A stretch of 64,000 bases of DNA from Helopsaltes ochotensis (taxonomy: Eukaryota > Chordata > Aves > Passeriformes > Locustellidae). Under the pieces are notes generated by a model. The model worked only from the letters and a program-made list of their open reading frames with translations. It searched no databases and was not told where the DNA came from. Positions 45,331 through 60,300 of this stretch are shown here, piece by piece; the first letter of the stretch is position 1; every line of letters begins with the position of its first letter. The stretch spans positions 436,565 to 500,564 of the forward strand of contig VXBM01000567.1 of NCBI GenBank assembly GCA_013400155.1. Direction: 5' to 3'. The position numbers and the translations under genes were made by a program.

Positions 45331-48300
45331 AAAAAAAATGCCTATTTCTAAACTTATGTTTAGAAACGGGTGATCATAAAAACCAGTAAGAATCCCAACA
45401 CCTTGCTTTGTTGTGCCACCACCCCCAACGTGGCACAATCCTTGGAGCAGCTGGCCAAGAGGGAGGCACGGAGGTCATCCTGGTTCACCTTCCAGTGATG
45501 ACACCTAATATGCCCAAGCTGAAAAAAAATCCTGTAGGTAAGGTCACATGCAAATCACAGACTTGTTCATTTATTCTCACATTAGGTCAGCTCTAAGTGT
45601 TGCTGCAGCTATCATGCAGCAGCTGCTGCTCGAGCTGTGCATTATCATGTGAAAGCTGCAGCAGTAAAAGGAGAGATAATAAAAGCAGGGAACTATGACA
45701 ACTGAGAGGAAAGGAAGGGATGAGGGGAGAAGAGATGATTACAGATGTTCTGGAAATCTCTATGAAGCATACTGTTGCCCAAATGTACAGCACAAAGGAG
45801 AGCTAAAAGTTCTGTTTCAAAAACTGAGAGTAAGATGAAAGCAAAGGTTGGCAAATAACTGGAAGAACAGACCTGTAGTACAATATTTCTGTGCCATTTG
45901 GTAACATTTTACAAGAGAAACATCAATGGTAAAGAAAAAATAATACTTAAGAGGTCGTCTGGAATAAATTTTGCTGCTCATATAAACCTGTTCCTCAAAA
46001 GTAAAAACCTAACTGTGCTAAATACACCACATCACCTAGAAAGCTTCAATCCCTGCAACTAGTAATACTTTTAAGACATAACACATTATCTACAAAAACA
46101 AGCAGAACCAGCTGTAAAAACGTATATGGAAGTTTGTAGTGTCTGTGTGCAGGCATCCAGATACACATTTAAAACACAAATCCAAAGAGAACAAAGGTTA
46201 AAAAAACCTGTTTTAGAGTCCTAAAGCTTTTCAGCTCCAAGAATTTTTGCCCAAACCAGACACATCAAAGCGCCAAAAATTCTACAGAGCATTAATTTCA
46301 AATATTAAACATCATTTCACTTAAGAAAGTGCTTCAAAGTAAACTAAACATTGCCAAAACTAAATATACACAACCTGTTTTTCATCAACCCAAGTAAAAA
46401 TATCTTTTTAAAGAAAAGAAACACAAAGAAATGCTACATTTCCTTCTGGAGATGAACTGTACAATTTCTTAAGCTTTCCAAATCTGTTTTTAGAATGTAA
46501 CACTGCAAGTTAGTATCCTCAAATAAATGCTTTTGTAAGAGATCATAGAATTTAGTATTTTTGAGCATGAACACCTAGTAGTAGCAAAAGAAGATGTAAT
46601 TTAAAAAGCAGAAATACCTACACTTGTGTAAGTAAGAAAATGTAAGAACAAGCCTGTTCCAAAGTTCTACCTGCACAGCAAAACAAAAATTACATTTACC
46701 ACACCTTCATCCTAAAACACTGTCAAATTGTTTTGTAGGCTTTGGATTACAGATGATATCACAAAGTGATAATCTCAGCTGACATAGAGAAAGACATTCA
46801 GTAGCACAGAGTATTAATACACGATTGAGTGCCATGGCTTACGAAAGCTCACACTCCTGGAACTACAGGCAAAAATGAAAGTTGTTGGAATTAAATTACC
46901 ACAGAAAAATTGATCAGATTACCACAGAAAAATGAAGTTCAGATGTCTCAGTTCTTCCCAATGTAACAGGTTACACCTACATCTTGGCTGAAATACAGCA
47001 ATTGCATAAACACCTTCTAGTGCCAATGAAGAGAGGCAACTCAACAGGAAAATTGGCCAGAAACATATCCTGAGAAAAATTCAGCCTGGCAAAACCCACC
47101 TCTCTTCCTGATATACACTATTACAACTATGTAAGCTACTCTCCTAAAATATTTCAGGAAACACAGCTGTGGAAATCCAGGCCAAAATGCAAAGGGAATA
47201 CTGTGTCCAAGTAAGAAGACACACAGCATTGAGAAAAAGATAAAACAAGTATAGATTTGGAAATAAATACAAACAGCTCTTCTATCAAGCATAGTAAGCA
47301 GTCAGTGATAAAAATGGTAAAACTTAATTTCCACTAGTAACTGCACAAGGCAGACACTGCCACTACATCTTATATATAAGAACATGGTTAAATAGTCATT
47401 TTCTTGGGGAAAACCACATGAGCATGGTAAAGGATTTTCCCAAATGAAATAGACTGTAGAGAAGGAAAGCAGCTTCTCAGTCTCACTACTCTCTCCCCAA
47501 CCCTACTCATCACAAGAACAAAGCTAACACCTACTCCAGGACTGATGCTGATTCTGAGAGCAGACACACCTATTTCATGAAACCAGTGCCTTCTTGTATG
47601 AATAGTTCATTAAAGATCAATGTTGCAGGAGAAAGCATGTGAAGTAAGACTTTAGGGCTGCCTACAAGACAGATCTGGTAATCTGTTGGAGTAAGTTTGT
47701 CAATAACTTGCTATTACAAAAAACCAGAAGATCTGGCAGATTTTGGTCTTTCAAGTCCATGTGACGTCTGTAACACTATCAACTGGACACCTTCCCAAAA
47801 CTACAATCCCTCTTAGACATGAACAACTGCGAGTAACGGGAGCAGCTGGTCCCTTGAGTGGCCACACTGCTTTTTTAAATCATAGTATAAGATTATGATT
47901 TTGGGAAGCTATTCCTTCATTCCACAGCTTCTGCTACTTCAGACTCTGTTGGGCACCTATCCTTTCACCAACCTCATTTAACACTGACATGATGGAGCAG
48001 CATAAGCCTTCCTGAGTTTCCGTTTAGAGCATGTCTATCATGCCCTGTAATACTAGTACTAGTTCACAGGTAGGTATCCTACCTTCTCCTCCATCATCCA
48101 TAGATGAATGTCAAACTTCCAAGTAAGGTTACCACAACAGAATCTGTAAACTGTTCCCATTTTAGAGGAGAAACATACATTATGGCATCATCATTTTCAT
48201 ACATCTGCAATTTTTTCCTGACTTTTCCTTTTTTTCCTCAGTAATAAGTTAAAAAGAAACAAGTTATGAAAAAGCCTTAATAAAAGAACAATCCAAAAAA

Positions 48301-51300
48301 AGGTCTCTGGCACAAACTCCTGACCAACATCTCATGCTAAGTGAAAGTATTGGAAGCACTGGAAAGGAAAACGGACCTGAAATAGATCAGTCAGTCACAG
48401 TAGAAATCAAAATGACACGAGAGCAACAGGACAGTGGTTAAGACTACCAAAACAGGATGCCCAAAGGCCTGGCCAGGGTCTGAAAGTAGTTACTGAACAT
48501 AAGCACTCAGAATGAAACCATCTCTTTCCCAATGGCTGAACTGAGTAGTGACAAAACAAACATTTTAACGCTCAGATTAAACCAGTTCCTAAAAAAGACG
48601 AAGTTGATATATTCAGGAAACTTTCAACTAGATTTCAAACATTATGAAGGGAGAGTATGCTTCTGGCATACTCGAATTATAGATTTATTTTCTAAAATTA
48701 AAAAAAAAAGGTACACATCAGTTTAAGTGTGAACATCTCCATTCTCTTACCTAAAAACACAGGAAGGATGGCTTGCCACAACTGATTTCAGATGCCTTCT
48801 GTCTAGATGCATGTTCTGCCAACATTTGTCAACTAATTTCTGAATTATCAGTTTAGTTTGAAAAGACATGCTGTATGGAGAGATGAAGAGAGGCCTACAT
48901 AATAAAGCAGAAAGCTTAACTTATATAATAAAATTTTTGAGAGAAAAAGAAAAAAACTACGAAAACTTGCTTCCAAAATAGGTATTATCACCTGCAATCC
49001 AAATTTCGATTTGCAAAACAAATGGAGATTTCCATGAAGTTCAAGTACCACAGGCACACAGTAGGACTGCTGAGACAGATTTGTTTCAGAACAGCAGTGT
49101 TCAGAGACAGGCACACCCAGAGCATGCCAGAGAGCAAGAGCTGGAGGTGGGTGAAAGGAGGCATCTTATTGCAAAGGATTTTGTACTACATGAGGTTATC
49201 ATCTCCCTCCTAAAATAGCATGCTGGCTGTTTTACTACACTACCACGTGCTCCAACCACAACTTAAATGCCATCACATGCTCACATTTCATCTGGAACAA
49301 ATGTGTGCAACCAAGTGATCAGATGATGCACAGATTCAGCATCAATGGAGAATGAACTACAGACAGAGCACGAGCCAGAAGCACAGACCTACTGACCCAA
49401 AGTGCACTTATTTCCCTCACTGCTTATCAGCTTGGGAGTCTTGTTCTGCTGTGTGCACATATACTTTTAAAAATAAACATATTAACAAAAGAAATAGGAA
49501 AATCCTTATAGCATTAAATATGTACTAGCAGCCAAAGAAGAAAGACTGAGGGGAAATTAGTGTTCTGACAACATCCAGAATTTGACTAAGTGTGATTAAA
49601 CACATGGGAGAAAAAAAAAGTGGGAAAGGGGAATAAAGATAAGAAAGAAATGCAAGAATTAAAGCAAAAAAAAAAAAGGAAAAAAGAAATGTTACACCCT
49701 TCTGGTAAGAAGGAATTTAATCAGAAATCTCAATTGCTTCCTTAATACACCGTGGAAAGTGCCAAAAATTAAGAATAAAGGCTTACTCAATTGTCATTTA
49801 GCTTGTTGAAACTTTCATTTAATTTAGAATCACAAAACAGAAAAAAAGTAATTCTCAAGTAGTTAGCAAAAATAAACAAGCCCCAAAACCAACACTTCAG
49901 GCTTCAAATAGAGTAAATTCATTTCAATACGTCCCTTTTAAAACTTGATTGAAGAATACAAAGCTGCACGCAAATCCCTGAGCTCCTCCCAAGCACGCCC
50001 TTTTCAATCCATAGTTTACCATTATGACTCCAGCCAGCACAGATACTCTTTAAAAAGGGGTCTAGGACCTCTCCCTCTCTCACAGATATCTGCAACAACG
50101 TGATGCAGCATCCTCTGCCATTTATTAACATTCATTTTGAAAGAGCAGGCACAGGACTTTATCCAGGAAGCAGGGACAAGCCACACCACCACCTGTGTGG
50201 TGACCAACTCCTCCTGCCGTGGCAGGGGTTCTGGAGCTCCCTGGGCAGCCGTGGCACCCGGTGTCATTGGCCAAGGAACACAGAAATTGAAGCCAATTTA
50301 ATGCAACAGCCTGTAAATTGAGGGCATCCAGCAGCGAGCACACAAGTCATCTCTCTGAAGGATGAGGCAGACACCTTAGGGAGAGACATGCAGCACATGT
50401 CTAGGTAAAACCATGCCTGCTCAGAATTTGCAAGATCATGGACCAGTGCAAGATTTCAGGAGTAAAATCTCCCAGACTTTCTCTCACACCACCTTATACT
50501 CTTTTCACTCACGTGGCCGTTAAAGGAAACTCAAGAGAAAACTAATCCAGCACGTGAAAAGCTTGCTGCAAATTTCATGAGCTAAACCAGTCCAGAATCA
50601 GACAAGATAAGCCACAGCCAATCAGTCAGCATCATTCAGTAGTGAGCTTCTGTAAGAAATTCAAACGTAACATTTATGGAAATACCTATAAAAATTTCCA
50701 CATTCCAAACTAATAGAAAACGCCCTCCAGCAGGTTACAAGCAACCACAAAAATTCAATCCACACCAATTCTGCTTATTCATAGTAATGTCTGGGAATTC
50801 AATCAGAAAGAAATAAAGATAACTTCCTTCAAGAAACTAGCTATTGCAAGAATTTGATAGTTCTGATTCATCAGGTGATACACTATATGATGGGCTTGGG
50901 TAGTCAAGCTGACAAGGGCAGCTAGAGGTGATACTGTGAGCAGTCAGACCCAGCAGTTCATCTTAATTCCTTCTTAACAGTCTCATCTCCACAGTCCAGG
51001 GTTCTTCCAGCCTCGTCACCTCCCACAATGCAGAAGCCTTAACTTCAATGCCCTCTCCAAATCCCAACTGCCCTCACTCCAACCTCCACAGAACAGAATT
51101 CCCAGTCCAGCCTCTCACTGGTAACACACAGTGCCTCACCAGTGCTGCCTGGGCCCTGATCCAGTATTCTGATCTAGCAAGCACATCCTGGGTTTCCTAC
51201 AGCCATCTGCTGAACACAGCAAGCCTCAGTCACCATCGGATCAATGGCAACCATAGAGACATACTCATCCTATCACCTGAATGCAGGCACCCAAGGCTGA

Positions 51301-54300
51301 GGAGTCCAGCCCCGTGATAGTTGATGCCCTGTATGGTCAGGAATGTGTCTGTTCACAGGTACAAGAGCTTGGAATCTCAGGTGGAAGACTCAGGTATGCT
51401 ACCTTGTCCTTTTACAAGTTACAACAGTTCAGTGACTGGCAAAGATTGCTTTGCTGTGAGCTCTTTTGCTAATGTAACTGCTGCTCCTGGAGAGCAAGAA
51501 CTTCTAGCAGAGGGCCATACAGTCCTCCAAGCAGCAGCTAGGGATGTGGAACCAGGACAAGCATTTACAAAAAATCAGTCACAGCTACTCAGGCCCAAAA
51601 CCTGCATCTCAGATATGCCAATAAGGAAGAATGGAGACATGCAAATATTACACACTAATACTTCAAAGTTTTTTCCAACAGTTTGTCTCAGGGACTATCT
51701 GCATCTAAAGATCTTAAATGGATTTTTTAGATTTCTTTAGTCACTTTGTAAATGATGCAATTTTAACTTCTATAAAAATCACAGAAATCATTTGCACAGC
51801 ATAGTTACTGGGTGAAGAATCACTTCCCTTCATTTGTTACAACCTTGCCAATTGCTAAATTTTTTCTGAGTAACCCTTAGCTCCTGTGCAAAGAGAAACA
51901 GAAAACAACCTTTCTATTTTCTCCATGCTGCCTGTTACCAAAATCCTACTGACCTCACATACTCATCTCTTCTGTTGACAGAAGAGTCAATTTATCTGCA
52001 CTTCATACAGACTCAATTCCTTCATTTTCCTGTAACAAGTTCTGTTAAGTCTTGAAATGGCAGACTATTCCATTTCCTTTAAATATAGCATTTCTACCAG
52101 GCACTGCTGTAAATATAATTCATCTTGATGCTACAGTTCACAGAGTAGTGAGTGACCAAGCACAGAGTCTTTGTGATTTGCCAGGACTCCATGACACCTG
52201 TCAGTACAAGAACTCTGACACTAAATTAAAATTTTAACTACAGCAAGCAACATAATACTTGGCACAGCCTCAGCAGCAGAGGAACAGAAAGCAGCAAACA
52301 TGAACCAAGCCTTTAAAGATCAAGGAAGGAAAGAACAGAAGAGATACTGAGATCTGTAGACCAGTAAAGCAAAGGCCTAAGCCTGGTAAATTGATAAAAG
52401 ATGTAATTAAAAAAAAAAAAAAAGAGAAAAATAACAACAACAACAAAAACCCACAAAAAACCAGAATTGGTGAGGTTTGCATAAATAGGGAAATAGAAAA
52501 GAATTAACATTGCCTTGGTAGAAGGAAGCCTTTCCAAAATGCCTTTATGCATTTTAAAGCAATTAGCCAAACATAGGGTAGTTCAGTTAATACATCATAT
52601 CTGAATATCCTTTGAAAAGACAACACAACATGGGTTGTTTTCATTTTAAACAAAGGTAATTCGAGCTAGAAGACTCCTCTTGAAGATTCAGAAGTGCTAC
52701 AGAAGAAGCAAACAACAGCTGTATACAAACAACTGGGTTTCACTATGAAGGGAGTATCAAAAGTGACCCACAGAGATCCAACTTGGGAGCCACATTGCTC
52801 AACACAACGTACCCGCAATTGCGCAAAAGGCACGAAGAGAGAACTTTGATGAGGATATGAATATATATTTGAAACAGTCAGAACTTGAACTCACAGAACA
52901 GCCACCATACAATGTTGTCAATGGCAAAACAAAGTGGGGGATGAAATCCAGTGCCAACAAATGCAAAACCAAAGCAAAATAATAGGGGAAAAACCCCAAA
53001 CTTCATTGTTATCCCTGTGCAGAAATGAGTTCTCAATTAGTTATTTACACTGACAGGTAAAAGACGACAGTGAGGTAACAACCTCAGGTCATTAATCAGC
53101 CAAGTCATGAACATCCCTGACTCCACAAGAAGCTCCTCATCTATGGACTGTCAGAAGCTGGAAAGATTTAACAGCAGCTATCATGCTCTATTTTTACAAG
53201 CCTGTCTGGGTTTTTCACCTTTTCTTCCAGGCAACTACTACAGACCTGCATCTCGCAAGACAAGGTAAGCTAACCTTTGATCTGAACTTGCATTGTTATA
53301 TTTAGCTCATTGAAGACAGTAAGACTATTTCTACATTTTTAATGCCCAAAACTGAGTTAGGTAAAAAGTTTTTTATGCTGGTGTAGCTAGTACAAAAAAA
53401 TCTTCTGTAAAACACTGCTTGAGTAACAGTAATTAGTATTTATTCCCCAGATTCTCAAAACCATGCATCAAATTTTGTTTCACAATTATTACAGGACTTA
53501 AAAGTTGAGCTAAGCAATTAAATTGTCATATTGGAAGATACAGAAATATTATCAGAGGAGTTACTTCTGAGAAGACAGAGAACATTGTACCTAGCTGAGT
53601 CTAACTGCTCCCTGTTACTCCAATGGCCAGTGCTGACTCAATGCCTCCCATAGGTGTGCCCCCCACACCTCTCCAGTGTGGGATCTGGTCACAGATCACA
53701 GAATCACAGGGTGAGTCACAGAAAGTGGCAGGGCTGTGTCTAAGACTGTGGACTATTTGGATCACCCAATTTCACACTAGTAGTCCATAGCCACAGCAAA
53801 AGATGTGTAACAATCCTTGCTCACCACTAAGAGAGGCAAACACTGTAATGCTGATACCACTAAATGCACCACCTCAACATGGACACAACTTTGCACCACT
53901 TCAAAATAAGCTAGCAATTATGTCTAGCTTAAATGATAGCAAGGAGATTAGCAAGAAGAAACAGCTCCAAATATCACTATACCAATATGTTAAAGTTACA
54001 GCACAGAAGTAGCATTTTGTTTTAAAAATTTCATGTGATACATTAACAGGTGGGAGTTTTCTCCTCACTTAATCTTTGCTATTTAAATACCACAAAAAAG
54101 TCAGCTTTAGTCTAGAAGAACAAGTTATGGATTATTACACTGACCCATCTTCACAGCTGATATTGTGGAGTTGAAGTTGATACTAATGGGACTTCTGTGG
54201 GAGGCTCATAATTTTCTAATACACAAAGTCAAGTTTGCTGAGTTAACGATGAGGCTTCAAGTACAACTGAAACCCCTACAGGGAAGCATTTAAAACTGAA

Positions 54301-57300
54301 ACTTATGATTTACGTAATACTTTCAGATAAAAGGATACCAACTAAACCGCATGGATCTACAGCATCCTCAGAAACACAATTCATCACTGTAAAGCCATAA
54401 ATGGCTGTAACACTGGCATTTAGCACAAGTCTCAAAAAAAAGCCAAATTAAAAGCACATATAAACCCTTTTCAGATTATTATTTCCACTACACTCCCCAA
54501 AAATCTCACATAAAATTCCTGCTGAGATCACTAATGTGACTAACATCAGTCTCAAGACATCAACCTTTTAGCTGTGACACCAAAGCAGAAATCCAGTTAT
54601 TTCCATAGTCATGCAGCACTGGAAATCTAACTTCTACAAGACATGCAGACTGCAAAGCATACTGATTTATTAACACAAAATATGCCAACGAAATAGAAAA
54701 GCAGTAACTTTGGGGCAATGATCACAAAGATCCAGCCTCAGAGGAGCACACTCAGAGGTGCTCTGTGTGTGGCAAAAGGAAACAGCACATCCTGTGTGGA
54801 TAATGCTTCAGCAAAATTATCTCAAACTATTACTGCTACTCAAAATGGTACTGTCAGCATCTTGTCTTTATGGATGACAACATCAAGAACATAACTTGTG
54901 TTCAAAAAAAACCAAACCAAACCAATCACCTTCCGTGGGTGAGAAACCCTTTCAAATACACTGCAAGAAACAATCCAAAGCAAACAAGGCACAAATTAGG
55001 ACATTATTGAAGTATTCCAACCGATCACAACTCCTAGTGAACAGTCACAAGAGAACCTCTTTTTAACCTCTAATTAGTAACAGTAGCTCTGGAAATAAAC
55101 TTACAGTTTTAAAAAATCTGACACAAAGTAACTACTAAAAAGCACTTCTCGTTTGTTAAGGACGGAATATTCTTCTGTCCTCTGTTCTGCACTATCAATC
55201 TGCCAAGTAGAATTTGTTTTGCCCAAGCCTTTGCCAGGCTTCTAGAAGAGCCTGCCTTACTTTGCACTAACTGGACTGTTGCTCAACACAACACACTTGA
55301 TAAAACAATACACATACACTGTACTGGTACAGTGCACACTCCTCGTATTTGTGCCCTGCAACTTAATTAGTTTTAGTGTACCCCAACAATAAATCCACCC
55401 ATGAAGACTGGGCTCAAAGCCTGCAGCAGTGGTTTCCACACTACATTTTACACGCAATTCCTTTCAGACAGACATTCAAACCATAATCCCAAACTTAACA
55501 CCACCTTTTAAAGTGGAGTTAAACCATAATGCAATATCTGGATTGTACCAAAGCAATTCAAGTCCTGCTTCATGGCAATTCACTACCCTAAACTCCATGA
55601 TTTTAATGCTTTCTGAACAATTTAATTTCCAAGAACTAGAAGCCACTGGGTCTTCCAACGTAAGAGTATCTCCTTCCCAGTGCCACCCTGCCATCCCAGC
55701 TAATGGCCAAGGTATTCTGTCAAAAACTCTTCAAGTCATGAGAGCTGGTGAGCAGTCGTCCCCTCTCCAAGTTACTTTGAGAGCAAGTTCTCTGAATGTC
55801 AAACAAGCCACAGCTCTCTGCCTGTGAGGAGGCTGCATCTGCTTGCATAAATTCCCTCAGAGAGGCTTTTTAAAAGGCAGGAAAACAAAGGAGGAGAGAG
55901 TTTCATGCTGTGATTTCACATCCTTCATTAACTCACAAGAAGGGCACCCAAGGCTTCCTCTTCTGGACTACAAAGCCTCCCTATTCTACAGAAAAAAAAG
56001 AAATGCACAAAGATGAAAAAGTTGTCTTAATATCAAAATCAGGATTATTTAAAACAAACCTCAGTATATCTCACTTCAAGCATCACCACAGTTACCTGAG
56101 GGTAGACACTGCCATGATAATATAATTATTTCCCTTGGGTCATTTATCTAGTGAAACTATTAGTATTCAGTAGGTAGTGAGGACACTCCTTGATGAGACC
56201 TGTCTTAACTACCACCAAGAACAGACTGAACTTGAGAGCAATTACAGGCAGCAATTAGAATTCAATCCAACTTCAGCACTTTCAGTAGTGAAGTAAAACA
56301 ATTAAGACTCTATTTGAAGGACTGAGAATTGCAGTACATCCCTCAACAGTTAAAGTCTCTTAAGAGGCACGAGTAGAGGTCTGACAAGCTTTACCTCCAA
56401 GACATTAGGAGGGGGAGCATGCAGACAAAGAATGACACTGCCAGTAATAAGTTTCATCTAAATTTCGGAAAGTATTTTTCAGATGTCTGGGTTAATGCTG
56501 TCTTCTTTTGTATCCCTAAAGACTTAATCCCACCCAGTATAGGTTATCCTCTGGAGAGGCCTCTGTTGTTGACTATAACAGGAAGCCTCTCCATAATTAA
56601 CTTTAGCTGGGATTCATGAGAAAGTGCTGAAGCCACGGGGAGAAAAGGGTAGTGTTACAGACACCACTTTTGCAAAACCCACATGCTTTAATTACACTCT
56701 CAGCTACAAAGTTGCACTCTCCCTTTCCCACTAGGTTTTGAGCCCATCACCCTCTTTGCTGCAACAAACTGAACTGGCTGAAAACTAAATCAATCCAGTT
56801 TTTTCCTGGAGTAGTTCCCAGCGTTTCAAGCACCCGACCTGCACCACAGAGAGTCTACGGTAAGCAGTTGCAACACATAGAAAAATACTTGTCTCTTCAA
56901 CCAGACATAGCACTGACCTTGGAAACATCAGAAATCATGGTTACACAACTGATGCTAAGCTAGGAATGACAGGAATGAGAAAACAGAGGCAAGTCACCTA
57001 GTAAAACATTGCAGAAAGGAAGATCAGAACTTAAAACACAGGTGGAAAAACAGAGCCAATGACAAAGAGAGAATGGGAGAGGAGAAACAAACAGTTACTA
57101 AGAACTTGGTGTAGAAGCCAAGTCACATCATCCCTCTGCTATCAACACTTAGAAAACATAGCACTTGAGAACATGCCCATCTCTTCCCAGCTCAGCACAA
57201 AGCAGAAACCTGAGCTTACCACCACTGGCAGATAAGCTGACAGCTCAGGTGCAGAGGCTGAGATGGAGACACAGCAGGTCTCCCACACATCACCAAGCTG

Positions 57301-60300
57301 CCACAGACAGCTTCCTTTCTCCCTACTTTTTTTGAAGTCTAGGATAACCTAAAGATGATCTACATATTCACTGTATAATAATCTATCCTTCCACTTCTTG
57401 CCAGCCCCAGCTCCTTCTGGACCTCCACAAGACCAATTTGGTAGGAAAGCAAGTGGGTTAGCAGGGTTATTTCAACCAGCTGACCTTCCTGCATCATCTC
57501 ACCTTGGAGCCTGCCAAGCATCCGTGCTAGACGATGGATGGGCAAGAAATATGTAAGTGATGGCACGTGTCACTGCTGCTCTACTGCCACAATAGTTTAC
57601 CTACCCTGGGACCACAGCCTGGCTTCAGCCTGCTCTGCATCATGTTCCGCACTCTCAGCTCCAGCTGAGGCTCAGAGGAGCTGTGTCAAACCATACTCAA
57701 TGCTGCAGCTCAAGCACTGTGAAACAAGGGTAATACCACTCCTTCAGAAACCAAACCAAAAAGAGTATTGTGGAAAGCGCTACATTCTTACAGCAGCTAC
57801 TAATTCTGCCTCCAAACTCATACTTAAATCCAAGTCTGAGACCATCCGAAGAACAAAGGAAGAGCAATGAACAGCTTTCCAGCTGGAACCAGGCAAGGCT
57901 CGTAGAAAAAACTGAGCAATTACCTATTTATTACAATGCAGATACAGAGGAGGCCCAATAATGCTCTTGGGGTTTGGCATAGCAATTTCTTTGGTCAAAC
58001 AGACCAAATTTCTTTAGAAACATCCACACCAAAAATGGAATTGAGGAAAGTGTGGTGTGCAAAAGTTAAGCCTACAGTAGGTAAGTTTGTATTGTAAAAA
58101 CATTGCAAGACTAAGGTAAGTATTCCATTTACCTATTTTAAACTAAACTAATACAAAAGCTGATTTATTTACACCTGTACAAAACAACCCCAAATTACAT
58201 GCTTTTGAGTGTGTCAATTGAGGACAACAGACTGCAGCATTATAAGTTACAACAGTCTCTCATTTCTCTCTCAAAGTGTACTTCCCCAAAACCTGAGACT
58301 TTCTGGAGTGCTCTAAAGGCATATGTACATTCTTCTCCATTTGCTGACAACAACTATAAAAAAAATTACACTCATTCCCTTAGTTTTGAATGCTATAGTG
58401 ACAATTGAAATACCTCTAGCAAGAAATATTAACACAAATATTAAGAGATAAGCCATCTCAATAAGCAAGTACAGGCAGGAAAGAAAACAACTAGCTGACT
58501 GGCATCCTCAAAACTGCTGAGTGCTCTAAGCCAACTAATTAACTTAGGCCATAAATAATACGTAGATGTGGTCAATTTAACTATCAGCAGTTTAAAATAT
58601 CAAAGTCAGATAATTACTACAACTTTGTATTTTAACAATGAAGAATTGCTCTTTCAGTTTTATTGCCAAGTACAGAAAATAATTTTAGCTGCATTTAGCC
58701 ATGAAATTTATGTTTTACAAAACATTCATGTGACACCAGGATGAAAAACTAGCCTAAGGCAAAGGGTGAGAAAATGCATTTTCTTGTAATTTACTTTATG
58801 CTGCTCACAAGCCCACAGGGTGGATGGATTTAAATGGCCTATTCAAATAATGATTAGATTAGTATAGATTAACGTCCTGTTCCATGTTTGTAATTCAAAC
58901 ACTTTCCTAAACATTTGGCATCAATCTTTAGGGGAAAAAAAAAGTGAGTGATTACTCTATCTCCACACACTTAAATGCTTTAACATACATGATTTTAAAT
59001 TCATTAACAGCAAAGACTTTGATTGAACAACAAAATATGATGAACTATGTCATGATTTCTGCAGAGGCTTGCTTTTAGACAAAACATGGTAATTGCTTAA
59101 AGTGTACATTTTGAGGGCACTCTATGAAACTAATAAACATATAGAACAAGCAAAAAAACCCCAGCACTTCAATATGTTTTGAACAGAAAACCGTTAATTT
59201 AACAAGTAGGAATCTTTGTGCCTGATGATTTAAAACCAAGTGCTTCCAGGCACTTTCTGCTAAGAGAGAGACTTAAGAATTTGGAACTGTCTTTTTCTGA
59301 TCTCATTTTTAATTAATTAATTTTAATTAATTAAGTGGACAAGTGTGGGGAGTGTGATAAATTCCACCCCTTCTCCCAGTCTCTTTGCTGTGTAATGACT
59401 GAATGAACCTCAAAACATTTGAAGAATAGGCTGCTCCAGTTAAAAAGTACGTAAAGGTCTACTTATTTTAGATTGGGTTGCTGCTGTCAAAAGAGGGTAT
59501 CCCAGACTCCTCCCTTCTCCATTGTGTCCTCTGTGCCAACCACTCAACTGATCCAGTTTTGAAGGTCAGTTACAACTGGAAGAAAAATCTAACACGTAGA
59601 TTGGCAGGGAAGCAATGCACTGTTCACTGGGAGTCTGTCAGATCATCTAAAAACAAAGCAAGATGTCTTTCTGCTCGTATTTCTTTAGAAATAATCATGA
59701 AACACAATGTAAACGTATCCAGATGATGTAAAAATAATACACAGACAATACACAGTTGCTGAGAGTTTGGAACTCTGTTTAGAACTGACACCTTGCTAGG
59801 GGTGTTCCCATTGCAACTCCCATTGATCTAAAACAGTGTGCCCCTCTCTGCCAAGCTGAGTCACTGCCAGGCAGGTGGGCAACAAGAAAACCCAGAATAT
59901 CCAATATTGAAATTTTTCAGAGGAGAAGTTAAAGAAGGGGGGAGGGGGAGGAAGCAGGAGAGAGAGTTTAATTAAAGCTAGGGCAGTGGTTTGGTTTGCA
60001 GCAGTACTTGCCTAGGAGAACTGCTTTTGCTGGCATTTCCAGCCAACACTCTCCTAAAAACATCGTGCAAAACAGCCTAGGGACTGCTGTGAAGCAATAG
60101 AGGACATGACATTGAGAAAACTTGATCAGGCAGGATCTGCAAGTTTAAACAAGTATATATAACAAGCATATATCTGGCAAAAACCATTAAGCATATCATC
60201 ACCACATTCACACTAACCATCACTAGTCCCTTCTCTAATAACAAGTCTTCTACCCTCCTCAAGGAAAATGTATCAGGGGTAGGGGGTAGAAAATAAGAGT

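Noticed and set aside
51321..51740. 139-codon plus-strand frame
   Set aside because: No motif or family resemblance, and no splice context. Treated as chance.
53690..53725. ATCACAGAATCACAGGG, suggestive of the end of a CR1 element
   Set aside because: The neighbouring sequence does not follow the CR1 consensus in either direction, so the short match is not enough.
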